From an uncultured Bacteroidota bacterium (GTDB lineage Bacteria > Bacteroidota > Bacteroidia > Flavobacteriales > Flavobacteriaceae): a stretch of DNA of 64,000 bases. The stretch spans positions 1-64,000 of the forward strand of contig CACCLB010000005.1 of the NCBI GenBank assembly GCA_902546725.1, given 5' to 3'. The position numbers were made by a program, and so were the translations under genes. The notes beneath the pieces were generated by a model. That model had not been told where the DNA came from. It did no database searches and was given only the letters and a program-made list of their open reading frames with translations. Positions 25,429 to 35,226 of the stretch are shown here, one piece after another (positions within the stretch are counted from its first letter, which is position 1; each line of letters opens with the position of its first letter).

Positions 25429-26169
25429 TTATTTTCTTTTGACCCTAAACAACTTTAGTTTGATATCATCCAAGCCTTCATCGTCAAATGGATATTCCAT
25501 TTGATCTTGAATGTTGTAGAGAGAAATCAAAATAAACTCACTTAGAATGACAATAAAAAAGGTAAGCCAACTCGGATTGTCAATTCCAATTTTATTGATG
25601 ATGGTTGGGCTGTAAATGATCGGGAAAATATAGATAAAAATTAAACAGTAGGCTTTTAAGCTGATGGGGGTTCTGTGAGAATGGATACCAATTAAATTAT
25701 CCGCACTGTCTAGTACGTCCTTTAGGAAGCGAAATATTTTTTCCCTTGTCCCTCCACTAATAGTTTCACTTTTTGCTTTTATAAAGTCAAGGAACTCATT
25801 GTAAGCCTTGTCAAATTCAACAGGACTTTCATCTTTAGTGGTCAAATGATGGTATAGGGCATGGTCAAGGGCATAAATTTTTTCTTGAGCTTCGAGTTTA
25901 TCGGCATCACTGATTTTTTGTGAAAAATAAATTAAATTTTCAATTGTTTTTAGGCCAGCTCTAAAGAGACTTAAATGTTCTAGAGCTTTTTCCCTTCTTC
26001 TGAATGCCCCGCGAATTGTAAATACCAAAGGGAAAATAATTGCGATACTCATCAGCGTTAGATCGATATTGTAAACCACTTCAAATTGATAAGCTGCCAA
26101 TGGAACTACAAGTGATAAAATCAATGTAATCAGGGTTCTGTAGTTGATTATACTAAGATATCTAGACAT
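25429..26169 (-). CDS. bestrophin-like membrane protein
   Basis: The 246-residue protein has two hydrophobic segments near the N-terminus (LITLILSLVVPLAAYQF and IDLTLMSIAIIFPLVFTIRG), a charged central region, and two more near the C-terminus, ending with YNIQDQMEYPFDDEGLDDIKL. That last motif resembles the acidic PFD cluster of bestrophin chloride channels. Similarity is by eye, and the family name is tentative. It is divergent from the next gene across a 44-base gap. Confidence 0.55.
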   Translation of the reverse strand: MSRYLSIINYRTLITLILSLVVPLAAYQFEVVYNIDLTLMSIAIIFPLVFTIRGAFRRREKALEHLSLFRAGLKTIENLIYFSQKISDADKLEAQEKIYALDHALYHHLTTKDESPVEFDKAYNEFLDFIKAKSETISGGTREKIFRFLKDVLDSADNLIGIHSHRTPISLKAYCLIFIYIFPIIYSPTIINKIGIDNPSWLTFFIVILSEFILISLYNIQDQMEYPFDDEGLDDIKLKLFRVKRK

Positions 26170-26184
26170 AAAAAAAACTATTGT

Positions 26185-26192
26185 TATATTTG
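26185..26192 (+). promoter_or_regulatory. -7 box (TATATTTG) upstream of the secreted protein gene
   Basis: TATATTTG is a full TAnnTTTG match 21 bases upstream of ATG 26214. It lies just inside a longer ORF reading from 26181, so it argues for 26214 as the real start. No -33 TTG at good spacing. Confidence 0.5.
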
Positions 26193-26213
26193 AGTGAATT
26201 TATTAACTATAAT

Positions 26214-27233
26214 ATGAATAAGCAAGCAATATGTGCAATCATTTTGTTGATTACAGGAGTGCTTTCTGCACAAAATGAAATTAAATCGGACCGGTTGTAC
26301 AAAGATCAAACCCCTTTGGAAATCAAAATAGGGTATTCGAATAAAGATTTGAATAAAAACACAAATGATTCAACTTTTATCATTACTTCAATGGCCTATC
26401 TCAATGAGGGTAAATGGGCAGAAATAGAAGTGAATCTAAGGGCAAGAGGGAATTTCCGTCGAAATCAATGTTATTTTCCTCCTGTAAAAATGAAGATTAA
26501 AAAGAAGCAGTATGAAGGGACACTTTTTGATGGGAACAAAACCATGAAATTAGTACTCCCTTGTAAAATTGAAAGTGAGAAAAACGATAATGTTCTTCAG
26601 GAGTTTATTGCATATAAAATATATGAGCGTATCTCACCTTTTCATTTTAAAACTCGTAGAGTCAATATCGAGTTTACAGAGCCTAGAGGGAAAAAAATCA
26701 AAGAGTTTCAGTTGCAAGGATTTTTAATTGAGGATGACAAACGTGTTGCTAAACGCCATGAAGGTAAGGTCATGGAACGATTTATTCATCCAATGGCTAT
26801 GCAACATCTCACTTCAGTTCAAAATGCCTTTTTCCAATTTTTACTTGGAAATACTGACTTTTCAGTTGCGTACCAACATAACGGAAAGTTATTATATGTA
26901 GATAAAGAAATTATTCCTCTACCTTATGACTTCGACATGACAGGTTGGGTGAATCCCAGTTATGCAACTGTTAATACTACTTTGGGGATTAATTCAGTTC
27001 AAGACAGAAAGTATAGAGGATTTAAAAGAGAGCAGCAGTATTTTGATCAAGTAAGAGCCGAATTTTTGGCTAAAAAATCTGAATTGATGGACATGGTTGC
27101 ATCTTTTGAGAGTGATTTTTCTGATCCAAAAGAATACCAAAATATGTACGACTTTATGGGATCCTTTTATGAAGTACTTGAAGATGATAAAAAATTCGAA
27201 AAAGTAATTGTAGCTGAGGCTCGAACTAAATAG
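26214..27233 (+). CDS. secreted protein of unknown function, weakly CotH-kinase-like
   Basis: ATG 26214 (MNKQAICAIILLITGVLSAQ) gives a clean signal peptide and 339 residues. The body has repeated basic segments (VNLRARGNFRRNQCYFPPVK) and a C-terminal part FFQFLLGNTDFSVAYQHN followed by PLPYDFDMTGWVNPSYA. That order of an N-T-D motif and a D-F-D motif recalls the active-site layout of CotH-type kinases, but I would not assign activity. It converges with the alkaline phosphatase gene. Confidence 0.7.
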   Translation: MNKQAICAIILLITGVLSAQNEIKSDRLYKDQTPLEIKIGYSNKDLNKNTNDSTFIITSMAYLNEGKWAEIEVNLRARGNFRRNQCYFPPVKMKIKKKQYEGTLFDGNKTMKLVLPCKIESEKNDNVLQEFIAYKIYERISPFHFKTRRVNIEFTEPRGKKIKEFQLQGFLIEDDKRVAKRHEGKVMERFIHPMAMQHLTSVQNAFFQFLLGNTDFSVAYQHNGKLLYVDKEIIPLPYDFDMTGWVNPSYATVNTTLGINSVQDRKYRGFKREQQYFDQVRAEFLAKKSELMDMVASFESDFSDPKEYQNMYDFMGSFYEVLEDDKKFEKVIVAEARTK

Positions 27234-27234
27234 T

Positions 27235-28284
27235 TTAATTTCCTTTTACAGTGCTGAGCATTTTATCGAAAATTGCAGTGTTTTCATAAATACCTGAAAA
27301 TTGTTTTGAACTCGGTCCAAAACTAAAAACAGGAACCATGGCTGCGGAGTGATTTTTTGTAGTGAATTCTGCTTTAATTTTTCCTCTTTTAAGAGTACCA
27401 CCACTGATTGCCATACCGCCTGTTTCGTGATCAGCAGTTACTATAACTAAGGTATTGCCATTTGCTTTTGCAAACTCCAAAGCATTGCGAATAGCACTGT
27501 CAAATTCTTTAAATTCAGAGATAACATAGTCGGTATTATTGCCGTGACCTCCCCAGTCAATTTGTGAGCCTTCTACCATCATAAAGAACGGTTTACCAAG
27601 GGCACTTATTTTTTCTAAACTGATTTTTGTTAATTCGGCTAAAGAAGGTTCTCTGCCTTTTAAAAGAGGTGGGGGTTCCTCATCGTAAGTTAAAAAACCT
27701 ATTTTTTTAGAAGAGCTTTTTCTAAAAGCTTCAATATCACTCACAAATTCATAAGCACTCATTTCATTTTTTAAATTTTTTCCATCTTCTCTATTTACAA
27801 AAAACTTTCTTCCTCCACCCACAAAAAGATCAACATGGTGTTGACTCAATTGCAATGCTATATCTTCATACATTCTTCTAGAGGGGACATTTGCATAAAA
27901 AGAGGCTGGTGTTGCATGAACAATACTCGATGTAGCCAATAGTGCAGAAGTATACCCCAGTCCATGGCAAATTTCTAAAATACTTTGATGAGAAACATTT
28001 TTCGAGTCGATTCCGATGACTCCGTTGTAGGTTTTTACACCTGCTGCCATGGCTGTGCCGCTGGCAGCGGAATCGGTGATCAGTTGATCCGTCGCATAAG
28101 TTTTAGACAAGCCGACATAGCTAAATTCTTCTAAAGCGGTCGTATTGCCATTGGCGTACATACCCGCACTTATTTGGGTAAGTCCCATACCGTCGCCAAT
28201 CATTAAAATGATGTTGGGAGATTTGTCTTGAGCTTGAACAATCAGGCTTAAAGTGAGTAAGAGTAATAGAGTGATTTTTTTCAT
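27235..28284 (-). CDS. alkaline phosphatase (PhoA family)
   Basis: The 349-residue exported enzyme has a signal peptide ending near VQAQ. The N-terminal metal-site motif is NIILMIGDGMGLTQIS, the nucleophile serine lies in TDSAASGTAMAAGVKTYNG, and further metal ligands are in FMMVEGSQIDWGGHGN and VTADHETGG. It hydrolyses phosphate monoesters in the periplasm or outside the cell. It is shorter than E. coli PhoA but typical of compact flavobacterial forms. No PhoB-type box was identified. Confidence 0.93.
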   Translation of the reverse strand: MKKITLLLLLTLSLIVQAQDKSPNIILMIGDGMGLTQISAGMYANGNTTALEEFSYVGLSKTYATDQLITDSAASGTAMAAGVKTYNGVIGIDSKNVSHQSILEICHGLGYTSALLATSSIVHATPASFYANVPSRRMYEDIALQLSQHHVDLFVGGGRKFFVNREDGKNLKNEMSAYEFVSDIEAFRKSSSKKIGFLTYDEEPPPLLKGREPSLAELTKISLEKISALGKPFFMMVEGSQIDWGGHGNNTDYVISEFKEFDSAIRNALEFAKANGNTLVIVTADHETGGMAISGGTLKRGKIKAEFTTKNHSAAMVPVFSFGPSSKQFSGIYENTAIFDKMLSTVKGN

Positions 28285-28407
28285 TTTTTTAAATTATTCT
28301 TCTCTCAAATATACAACTCCTTTACATTTGGAAATCATAATTCAATTCTAAATTCATCGTTTTGATCCCGAATACAATTGCCTACCTTTATTCCAGTTTA
28401 AACGAAG

Positions 28408-29415
28408 TTGAAAATAAAAGAAAAAAATCCTATTGATATTGTAATAGCTTGGGTTGATGGTGACGACCCAGTGCTAAGGAAGAAGCGTATGAGCTATCTG
28501 AATCCAAATCAAAGCGAAAATTATCCAGGAGCTGCTCAAACGCGTTTTCACTCTTTAAATGAGGTAGAGTATTGCGTGCTTTCCATTTTAAAATTTGCTC
28601 CTTTTGTGCGTAAAATTTTTATCGTGACTGATCAACAAGATCCAAAAATCAACCAAGCCGTAAAACTTCACTTTCCAGAACGATTAAAAGATATACGACT
28701 GGTAGATCACACCGAAATATTTGAAGGCTATGAACAGTTTCTTCCTACATTTAACAGCATCTGTATCAGTAATATGCTTTGGCGAATTAAAGGCTTATCA
28801 GATCAGTTTGTTTATTTTAATGATGATATTTTTTTATTGCGATCAGTATCCCCAACCGATTGGTTTGTTAACGACAAACCAGTACTTAGAGGGAAGTGGA
28901 GGTTTCCTCCCTACGAACGTTTGCTTTGGGATGGTTTAAAGGAAAGTGTTCAACGGTTACTTTTTGCAAAGAGTAAAAGTGAACGGTCCTCTTCATTTCA
29001 GGTAAATCAGTGGAATGCTGCCAAACCGTTGGGATTTCTTTTCCGTTATTTTAGATCAGGACATACTCCCTTGGCTATGCGGAAAACAACACTCGAAAAT
29101 TACTTTAATACCTACCCTGAACGCTTGAAAGAAAACATTGCTTTTCGATTTCGCAATTACTATCAGTTCAATACGGTTGCACTTGCGAATCATCTTGAGA
29201 TTCAATCAGGGAATAAAAATCTCAAAACATCCCAGGCGATATATTTGCAGCCTCACAACAGGGGAGCAGAATATGTCAACCGTAAATTTAATCGTGCGAT
29301 AAGGGACGAAAGCTTGCTTTTTATCTGTGCTCAAAGTTTGGATTTAGCTAGTCTAGAAGATCAAGAAAGAGTCATACAAAAAATGAAGTCAATACTTGAA
29401 ATTGAAACAGAATGA
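28408..29415 (+). CDS. Stealth-family sugar-phosphate transferase
   Basis: The 335-residue protein has the Stealth conserved regions in order: CR1 PIDIVIAWVDGDDP, CR2 FHSLNEVEYCVLSILKFAPF with IFIVTDQQDP, CR3 FVYFNDDIFLL, and a shorter CR4 (QPHNRGAEYVNRKF). Stealth enzymes transfer hexose-1-phosphate to build phosphodiester-linked surface glycans. The start is TTG: an in-frame TAA lies three codons upstream and no ATG precedes CR1. The glycosyltransferase gene follows with a 4-base overlap. Confidence 0.9.
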   Translation: MKIKEKNPIDIVIAWVDGDDPVLRKKRMSYLNPNQSENYPGAAQTRFHSLNEVEYCVLSILKFAPFVRKIFIVTDQQDPKINQAVKLHFPERLKDIRLVDHTEIFEGYEQFLPTFNSICISNMLWRIKGLSDQFVYFNDDIFLLRSVSPTDWFVNDKPVLRGKWRFPPYERLLWDGLKESVQRLLFAKSKSERSSSFQVNQWNAAKPLGFLFRYFRSGHTPLAMRKTTLENYFNTYPERLKENIAFRFRNYYQFNTVALANHLEIQSGNKNLKTSQAIYLQPHNRGAEYVNRKFNRAIRDESLLFICAQSLDLASLEDQERVIQKMKSILEIETE

Positions 29416-30254
29416 CCAAAGAAAAGTCAATAGCAGTAGTCTCCATGGTTCGAAATGACAGTTTTTTTGCTGATAAATGGATCACTTACTACGGCAGCCA
29501 GTTTGGTTATGATAACTTATATCTTTTTGTTGATGGAATGGATCAAAAATTGCCTTCGCTTTCAAAAAAAATAAACTGCTTCCAGGTTCCTCATATCGAA
29601 TACAAACGTGCCAAAGGGGATCGAAAGAGAGCCCAGCACATTTCAAAATTTGCACAAGAGTTGTTCCAGAATTATCAGCTCGTGTTGGCAATGGATATTG
29701 ATGAATTCCTGGTTTTAGATCCAAATCAAAAATGGTCACTTAAAGCCTACTTATCTCAGGAGTTTAATAGCAGCTCGCTCTCGGCCCTTGGATTAGATGT
29801 TGGACAACACCCAAGCTTAGAACAGCCTATTGACTTAAAAAAGCCCTTTCTTTCACAACGAGCATATGCTCAAGTTTCAGATCGTTATACCAAGCCTATA
29901 GTGGCTTTAAGACCGCTAAACTGGGGCTCTGGTTTTCACCGAGTAAAAGGAAAAAATTACACTATAGATTCTAATTTATTTCTCTTTCATTTTGGACTAG
30001 TGGATTACGAATATGCCAAAAAAAACACTCAAAACAATCAGTTGCTTTCTTCAGGTTGGAAAGGACATTTTGATCGGCGGTTTCAGTTGTATTCCAATAT
30101 AGAAACACAACAGCCTCATGAAGCAGATGCTTTTTTCAAAAAAGCGAGAGTATTGCTAAGCAGGCGCAGAAAATGGTTTGCATGGAATAAACCCGCTCCA
30201 TTAAAAGGTACTGCTTTAGTGCGAATTCCTGAACGTTTTAAAACATTGGTCTAG
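29412..30254 (+). CDS. glycosyltransferase (GT2/GT92-like)
   Basis: The 280-residue product begins IAVVSMVRNDSFFADKWITYY, a common start in glycosyltransferases that act on surface polysaccharide, and has the DxD-type motif VLAMDIDEFLVLDP. No signal peptide or membrane helix is evident. Overlap with the Stealth gene (ATGA) indicates the two act on the same glycan. Donor and acceptor are unknown. Confidence 0.82.
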   Translation: MTKEKSIAVVSMVRNDSFFADKWITYYGSQFGYDNLYLFVDGMDQKLPSLSKKINCFQVPHIEYKRAKGDRKRAQHISKFAQELFQNYQLVLAMDIDEFLVLDPNQKWSLKAYLSQEFNSSSLSALGLDVGQHPSLEQPIDLKKPFLSQRAYAQVSDRYTKPIVALRPLNWGSGFHRVKGKNYTIDSNLFLFHFGLVDYEYAKKNTQNNQLLSSGWKGHFDRRFQLYSNIETQQPHEADAFFKKARVLLSRRRKWFAWNKPAPLKGTALVRIPERFKTLV

Positions 30255-30303
30255 TTAGGAAAATCAGTCTTTTTTTTAACTAATTTGCGACAAAATTTAA
30301 GCG

Positions 30304-31434
30304 ATGAAAAAAATCCAAATGGTGGATTTAAAAAGTCAGTACGACTTTATTAAGCAGGAAGTAGCAGTTACTATGGATGAAGTGCTTAAAACTACTTCCT
30401 TTATCAACGGACCCATGGTACAAGCTTTTCAGTCTGATCTGGAGGCTTATTTAGGTGTTAAGCACGTAATTCCTTGTGCAAACGGAACGGATGCGCTTCA
30501 AATCGCTTTAATGGGACTTCAATTGGTCCCAGGAGATGAGGTAATTACCGCAGATTTTACTTTTGCTGCTACGGTGGAAGTCATCTCTTTATTGAAGCTA
30601 AAACCAGTACTCGTTGATGTGGATCCCAAGACATTTAATATAGATCCAAAAGCTATTGAAAAGGCCATAACCCCAAAAACAAAAGCCATTATTCCAGTCC
30701 ATCTTTTTGGACAATGTGCTGATATGGACTCCATATTAGAAATCGCAAATAAACACGATTTAGCAATGGTTGAAGATAATGCTCAGGGTATCGGAGCTAC
30801 CCATACCTTTGAAGATGGAACGAAAGCTAAAACGGGAACTTTAGGTCACATTTCAGCAACTTCCTTTTTCCCTTCCAAAAACCTTGGAGCTTACGGTGAT
30901 GGCGGTGCTATTTTTACCAATGATGACGATTTGGCTCACTTTATTCGAGGAATTGTTAATCACGGTATGTACACCCGTTACTATCACGATGTTGTGGGAG
31001 TAAACTCAAGGTTAGATGCTCTGCAAGCAGCTGTCCTAAAAGTTAAATTACAGTATTTGGATTTTTACAATGAGCGTAGAAAAGAAGCAGCCATTAGGTA
31101 TACTAATTACTTTAAAAATCACGATCAACTTATCACCCCTTTTAGATCTAAGGATTGTGACTCCCACGTCTTTCACCAATATACACTGAGAGTACTCAAA
31201 GCTGATCGAGATGCTTTAGTAGCCCATTTAAACAAGCACCAAATTCCCTGTGGAGTCTATTATCCAGTTCCTTTACACGCTCAAAAAGCTTATGCCGACC
31301 CCAGTGTAGATCCTGCTAATTTTCCAGTAACTAACCAATTGGTCAAAGAGGTTATTTCTTTACCCATGCATTCCGAATTGACTACCGATCAAATTGAGTA
31401 TATTGCTAGCACAGTTCTAGATTTTTTTAATTAA
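30304..31434 (+). CDS. DegT/DnrJ/EryC1/StrS sugar aminotransferase
   Basis: This is a PLP-dependent aminotransferase acting on nucleotide-linked keto sugars. The 376-residue chain shows PCANGTDALQIALM, VEDNAQGIGATH (PLP-ring contacts) and the lysine motif SFFPSKNLGAYGDGG. Length and motifs match the WbpE/DegT group. It lies 49 bases after the glycosyltransferase, so a role in amino-sugar supply for the same glycan is likely but inferred. Confidence 0.93.
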   Translation: MKKIQMVDLKSQYDFIKQEVAVTMDEVLKTTSFINGPMVQAFQSDLEAYLGVKHVIPCANGTDALQIALMGLQLVPGDEVITADFTFAATVEVISLLKLKPVLVDVDPKTFNIDPKAIEKAITPKTKAIIPVHLFGQCADMDSILEIANKHDLAMVEDNAQGIGATHTFEDGTKAKTGTLGHISATSFFPSKNLGAYGDGGAIFTNDDDLAHFIRGIVNHGMYTRYYHDVVGVNSRLDALQAAVLKVKLQYLDFYNERRKEAAIRYTNYFKNHDQLITPFRSKDCDSHVFHQYTLRVLKADRDALVAHLNKHQIPCGVYYPVPLHAQKAYADPSVDPANFPVTNQLVKEVISLPMHSELTTDQIEYIASTVLDFFN

Positions 31435-31443
31435 AATTTTTAT

Positions 31444-32721
31444 ATGAAAACGAGATACACTTTATGTTTCTTTTTAATCTTTGGTCTCATCTCTGCACAA
31501 ACGACTTATCTCCATTGCGGGGAAGTTTTTGATGCTAAAAAAGGAAAATTTGTAGGACCACATACGATTGTGGTTGAAGGAGACCGTATCAAATCCGTTG
31601 ATAAGGGGTACCAACAACCTAAAGAAACGAGTACGAATGTTATTGATTTAAAATCAAAGACGGTTTACCCAGGGTTTATCGACATGCATGTTCACATAGA
31701 GGGTGAATACAGTCCAGATCGGTATTTAAAAGTTTTTCAGAACAATCCTGAGGATACCGCTTTTGAAGCGGCAGAGATAGCCAATCGCACCTTGATGGCT
31801 GGATTTACAACTGTTCGTGATATGGGAGGTACCGGGGTAAATATTGCCCTTCGCAATGCGATTAATAAAGGACTAATTCCTGGGCCAAGAGTTTTTACTG
31901 CGGGTAAAGCTATCAGTACAACAGGTGGTCACGCAGACCCTACCAACGGTTTTAAAAATACTTTTGAAGGAGATCCAGGACCGAAAGAGGGAGTGATAAA
32001 TTCCGTAGATGATGCTAAAAAAGCAATAAGACAGCGTTATAAAAATGGAGCAGATTGGATTAAAATTACTGCTACTGGTGGGGTATTGAGTGTAGCTAAA
32101 AGCGGACAAAATCCTCAATTTACAGATGAAGAAATTGCAGCCATAACTCAAATAGCTACTGATTATGGTTTTAAAATTGCTGCTCATGCCCATGGGGATG
32201 AGGGAATGTATCGCGCAGTAGCCAATGGTGTAAAGACTATTGAACACGGAACCCTGATCGAAGAGCGAACCATGGAATTGATGAAAGAAAAAGACGCCTA
32301 TTTAGTTGCAACCATTTCTGCGGGAAAATTTGTTGCTGAACAAGCAAAGATTCCAGGTTCTTATCCCGCTATTATAGTTCCAAAAGCAATTGCAATTGGA
32401 GCACAAATTCAGAATACATTTAAAAAGGCTTATGAATTTGGAGTACCACTTGCATTTGGAACAGATGCTGGGGTTTATCCTCATGGAGACAATGCCAAGG
32501 AATTTATTTACATGAACGAGCTGGGTATGCCCATTAGTGAAGCTTTGCATCTAGCCACTTTTGTAAATGCTGATTTATTGGATGAAGCCGATCAGTTAGG
32601 GCAATTAAAAACGGGTTATTTGGCAGATATAATCGCTACGGATGAAAATCCAGAGGATGAAATTTCCACACTGACAAATGTGAGCTTTGTTATGAAAAAT
32701 GGTACTGTTTACAAAAATTAG
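31444..32721 (+). CDS. exported amidohydrolase (imidazolonepropionase/prolidase-like)
   Basis: The 425-residue protein has a signal peptide ending near GLISAQ. Metal-dependent amidohydrolase motifs are in order: GFIDMHVHIEG (HxH), WIKITATGG with the bridging lysine, AAHAHGDEG and TIEHGTLI histidines, and FGTDAGVYPHG with the catalytic Asp. Such secreted amidohydrolases in Bacteroidota often act on dipeptides or cyclic amides. It lies 9 bases after the aminotransferase and converges with fabD. Confidence 0.9.
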   Translation: MKTRYTLCFFLIFGLISAQTTYLHCGEVFDAKKGKFVGPHTIVVEGDRIKSVDKGYQQPKETSTNVIDLKSKTVYPGFIDMHVHIEGEYSPDRYLKVFQNNPEDTAFEAAEIANRTLMAGFTTVRDMGGTGVNIALRNAINKGLIPGPRVFTAGKAISTTGGHADPTNGFKNTFEGDPGPKEGVINSVDDAKKAIRQRYKNGADWIKITATGGVLSVAKSGQNPQFTDEEIAAITQIATDYGFKIAAHAHGDEGMYRAVANGVKTIEHGTLIEERTMELMKEKDAYLVATISAGKFVAEQAKIPGSYPAIIVPKAIAIGAQIQNTFKKAYEFGVPLAFGTDAGVYPHGDNAKEFIYMNELGMPISEALHLATFVNADLLDEADQLGQLKTGYLADIIATDENPEDEISTLTNVSFVMKNGTVYKN

Positions 32722-32724
32722 GTT

Positions 32725-33603
32725 TTAGCTCCCTGAAGCCGTTTCTATATTGCGATATATTTTTTTGACCAACCCTTGAAGGACCTTTCCAGGACCAACT
32801 TCAGTAAAATGCAGGGCTCCGTCAGCTATCATCTGCTGAACACTCTGCGTCCAGCGTACTGGAGCAGTAAGTTGTGCTACTAAATTTGATTTAATTTCAT
32901 CAGCATTTAAAGTTCCTTTTGCAGTCACATTTTGATATACAGCACAGCTAGGAGCATTGAAAGTGGTGTTTTCAATCGCTTTTGCCAAACGAGCTTTGGC
33001 AGGCTCCATCAAAGGAGAGTGAAAAGCACCACCTACAGGCAGTAAAAGGGCACGACGGGCACCAGCATCTTTAAATGCCTCACAGGCATTTTCAACAGCA
33101 TCAACAGCTCCAGAAATAACCAATTGTCCTGGGCAATTGTAATTGGCCGGAATCACAACCCCTGGAGTTGACTCACAAATGGATTCAACCTTTTCTTCTT
33201 CCAAACCTAGAATCGCTGCCATAGTTCCTGGTGCTTCATTGCATGCTACTTGCATGGCTAAAGCACGTTCGCTAACAAGAGACAGGCCTTCTTCAAAACT
33301 GAAAATACCTGACGCTACTAGGGCGGAAAACTCGCCAAGCGAGTGACCAGCAACCATCTCAGGCTGAAAGCGGTCGCCCATGACCTCACTTAAAATGGTA
33401 GAATGTAAAAAAATAGCAGGCTGAGTTACTTTGGTTTGTTTTAATGCTTCGGCATCTTCACCAAACATGATTTCAGTGATTTCAAAACCTAGAATTTCAT
33501 TGGCTTGATGAAATCTTTCTTTTGCTATGGCGCTGCTTTCAAAAAGGTCTTTTCCCATACCGGGAAATTGAGCTCCTTGCCCTGGAAATACAAATGCGTT
33601 CAT
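32725..33603 (-). CDS. fabD: malonyl-CoA--acyl carrier protein transacylase FabD
   Basis: FabD loads malonyl units onto acyl carrier protein for fatty acid synthesis. The 292-residue protein shows FPGQGAQFPGMGKDL at the N-terminus, the nucleophile motif VAGHSLGEFSAL, the Q-P motif TQPAIFLHS and the histidine region GGAFHSPLM. The length is normal. Its ATG overlaps the folA stop (ATGA). Confidence 0.95.
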   Translation of the reverse strand: MNAFVFPGQGAQFPGMGKDLFESSAIAKERFHQANEILGFEITEIMFGEDAEALKQTKVTQPAIFLHSTILSEVMGDRFQPEMVAGHSLGEFSALVASGIFSFEEGLSLVSERALAMQVACNEAPGTMAAILGLEEEKVESICESTPGVVIPANYNCPGQLVISGAVDAVENACEAFKDAGARRALLLPVGGAFHSPLMEPAKARLAKAIENTTFNAPSCAVYQNVTAKGTLNADEIKSNLVAQLTAPVRWTQSVQQMIADGALHFTEVGPGKVLQGLVKKIYRNIETASGS

Positions 33604-34112
33604 TTAGTCTTTTTTTTATAAGTCAAATAGGAATAATCATAAGGCTGGTCAAATGAACTGTGATGCTTTTCTTCTTCAACTAAATCCCATTGAGTAGAAT
33701 CCACTTCTGGGAAAAAAGCATCTGCTTCAAAGCTGCTGTGTACACGAGTAAGCTCAATTTTATCAGCAATTGGAAGGAATAGCTTATAAACTTCTCCGCC
33801 TCCAATAATAAAAGGTTGAGGGTCTCCATCAGTCAAACGCAATGCTTCATCAATTGAATGAGCCACCCAAGCATCTTTAACCTGATAGTCCTTATTGTTC
33901 GTCAGCACTATATTTTTTCGATTGGGCAAGGCTCTTGGCATGGATTCAAAAGTTTTTCTCCCCATGATAATGGCATGGCCTTGAGTCAGTCGTTTAAAAC
34001 GTTTTAAATCTTCGGAAAGATGCCAGATGAGTTTGTTGTCCTTCCCAAGGGCATTGTTTTCTGATGCCGCTGCAATTAAGGTTATTTCTTTTGAAGATTT
34101 TGATTCATTCAT
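33600..34112 (-). CDS. folA: dihydrofolate reductase
   Basis: This enzyme reduces dihydrofolate to tetrahydrofolate with NADPH. The 170-residue chain shows LIAAASENNALGKDNKLIWH, with a W-H-L-x-x-D substrate motif, then HAIIMGRKTFESMP and FIIGGGEVYKLFL for cofactor binding. thyA lies 1.1 kb away on the same strand, beyond an opposite-strand aminotransferase. Confidence 0.95.
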   Translation of the reverse strand: MNESKSSKEITLIAAASENNALGKDNKLIWHLSEDLKRFKRLTQGHAIIMGRKTFESMPRALPNRKNIVLTNNKDYQVKDAWVAHSIDEALRLTDGDPQPFIIGGGEVYKLFLPIADKIELTRVHSSFEADAFFPEVDSTQWDLVEEEKHHSSFDQPYDYSYLTYKKKTK

Positions 34113-34161
34113 CCTACTAAAAGGTTAATTTTGAAGCAAAAATACACTTTCTCTTCAACCC

Positions 34162-35226
34162 ATGATAAAAGCGTACTATCCGTTATTAACAAATACAACA
34201 TACCTCAATACTGCTTATGTGGGTTTGATGTCCACTCAATTAGCTGAATTTAGAAGAGCACACGAAGAGTTCTACCTCCAAAATGGGGGAGACCAATATA
34301 AAATGCAAGCTTACGATGACTTGGATTCTATACATCAAAATTTTGCATCATTTTTCGGTCTAACTGCTGACCGCTGCTTAGGTACCTCAAATTTTTCTAC
34401 TGGAATCCGAACAGCACTTTCTTTTTTGCCCAAAAAAGCGAAGGTCTTATTGATAGAAGAAGATTATCCTTCTTTGACTGATGCATTTAGGGAGGAAGGC
34501 TTTGATAGTACTAAAATTGCTATGCAACCACAGATAGAGAAGGCCATTAAAGAAAAATTAAAATCAGAGACCTTTGGAATTTTGGCCTTGAGTATAGTGC
34601 AATATACTTCCGGTTTGTTGATTGATCAAGAGTTTTTATTCAGTTTAAAAAAGGAGTACCCTAGCTTGATCATCATTGGTGATGGAACTCAATTTTTAGG
34701 GGCACACCCATTTCATTTTGATAAATCTCCATTTGATTTAGTTGCGGGCAGCGGATATAAATGGCTACTCGGAGGTTTTGGCAACGGTATAGTAATGCTT
34801 TCTAAAGCTTTTGTTGCAATGACAAGCCAAAAAGTTGATGCAATTAGAGAACGTTTTTTTAATGGACATTTCAACATACTTGGGATGGCGAGTCTAGATT
34901 TTGCGATTCGAGAATTGGTTCAACACGACTTTCAATCCTTAGTTAAAGAAAAAGCTGCTTTGAGTGAAGAAGTAAAAAGCCAGTTGATAGCAAATGAATT
35001 TTTACCCCAATGGGTAAGTGAACGATCAAAACACAGTTCAATTTTTAATATCAAAGGAGGGGAAGAACTATTTGCCTTTCTTCATAAACACAATATTCGA
35101 TGTGTACAAAGAGGTTCCGGTGTGCGTGTTTCCTTTCATTTTTACAATACAGAAAACGACCTTAATAAGTTGTTAAAAACCTTAAAGACTTTTAGGGAAC
35201 TAAATAGCCACCTTGCCTTTGATTAA
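34162..35226 (+). CDS. class V aminotransferase (cysteine desulfurase-like fold)
   Basis: The 354-residue PLP enzyme has the lysine motif [15 protein letters not shown] and the upstream PLP-phosphate region [15 protein letters not shown] and [14 protein letters not shown]. It resembles isopenicillin-N epimerase/kynureninase-like class V proteins of Bacteroidota. No catalytic cysteine loop of a true desulfurase is evident. The 3' end overlaps thyA by 27 bases on the opposite strand. The substrate is unknown. Confidence 0.82.
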   Translation: MIKAYYPLLTNTTYLNTAYVGLMSTQLAEFRRAHEEFYLQNGGDQYKMQAYDDLDSIHQNFASFFGLTADRCLGTSNFSTGIRTALSFLPKKAKVLLIEEDYPSLTDAFREEGFDSTKIAMQPQIEKAIKEKLKSETFGILALSIVQYTSGLLIDQEFLFSLKKEYPSLIIIGDGTQFLGAHPFHFDKSPFDLVAGSGYKWLLGGFGNGIVMLSKAFVAMTSQKVDAIRERFFNGHFNILGMASLDFAIRELVQHDFQSLVKEKAALSEEVKSQLIANEFLPQWVSERSKHSSIFNIKGGEELFAFLHKHNIRCVQRGSGVRVSFHFYNTENDLNKLLKTLKTFRELNSHLAFD

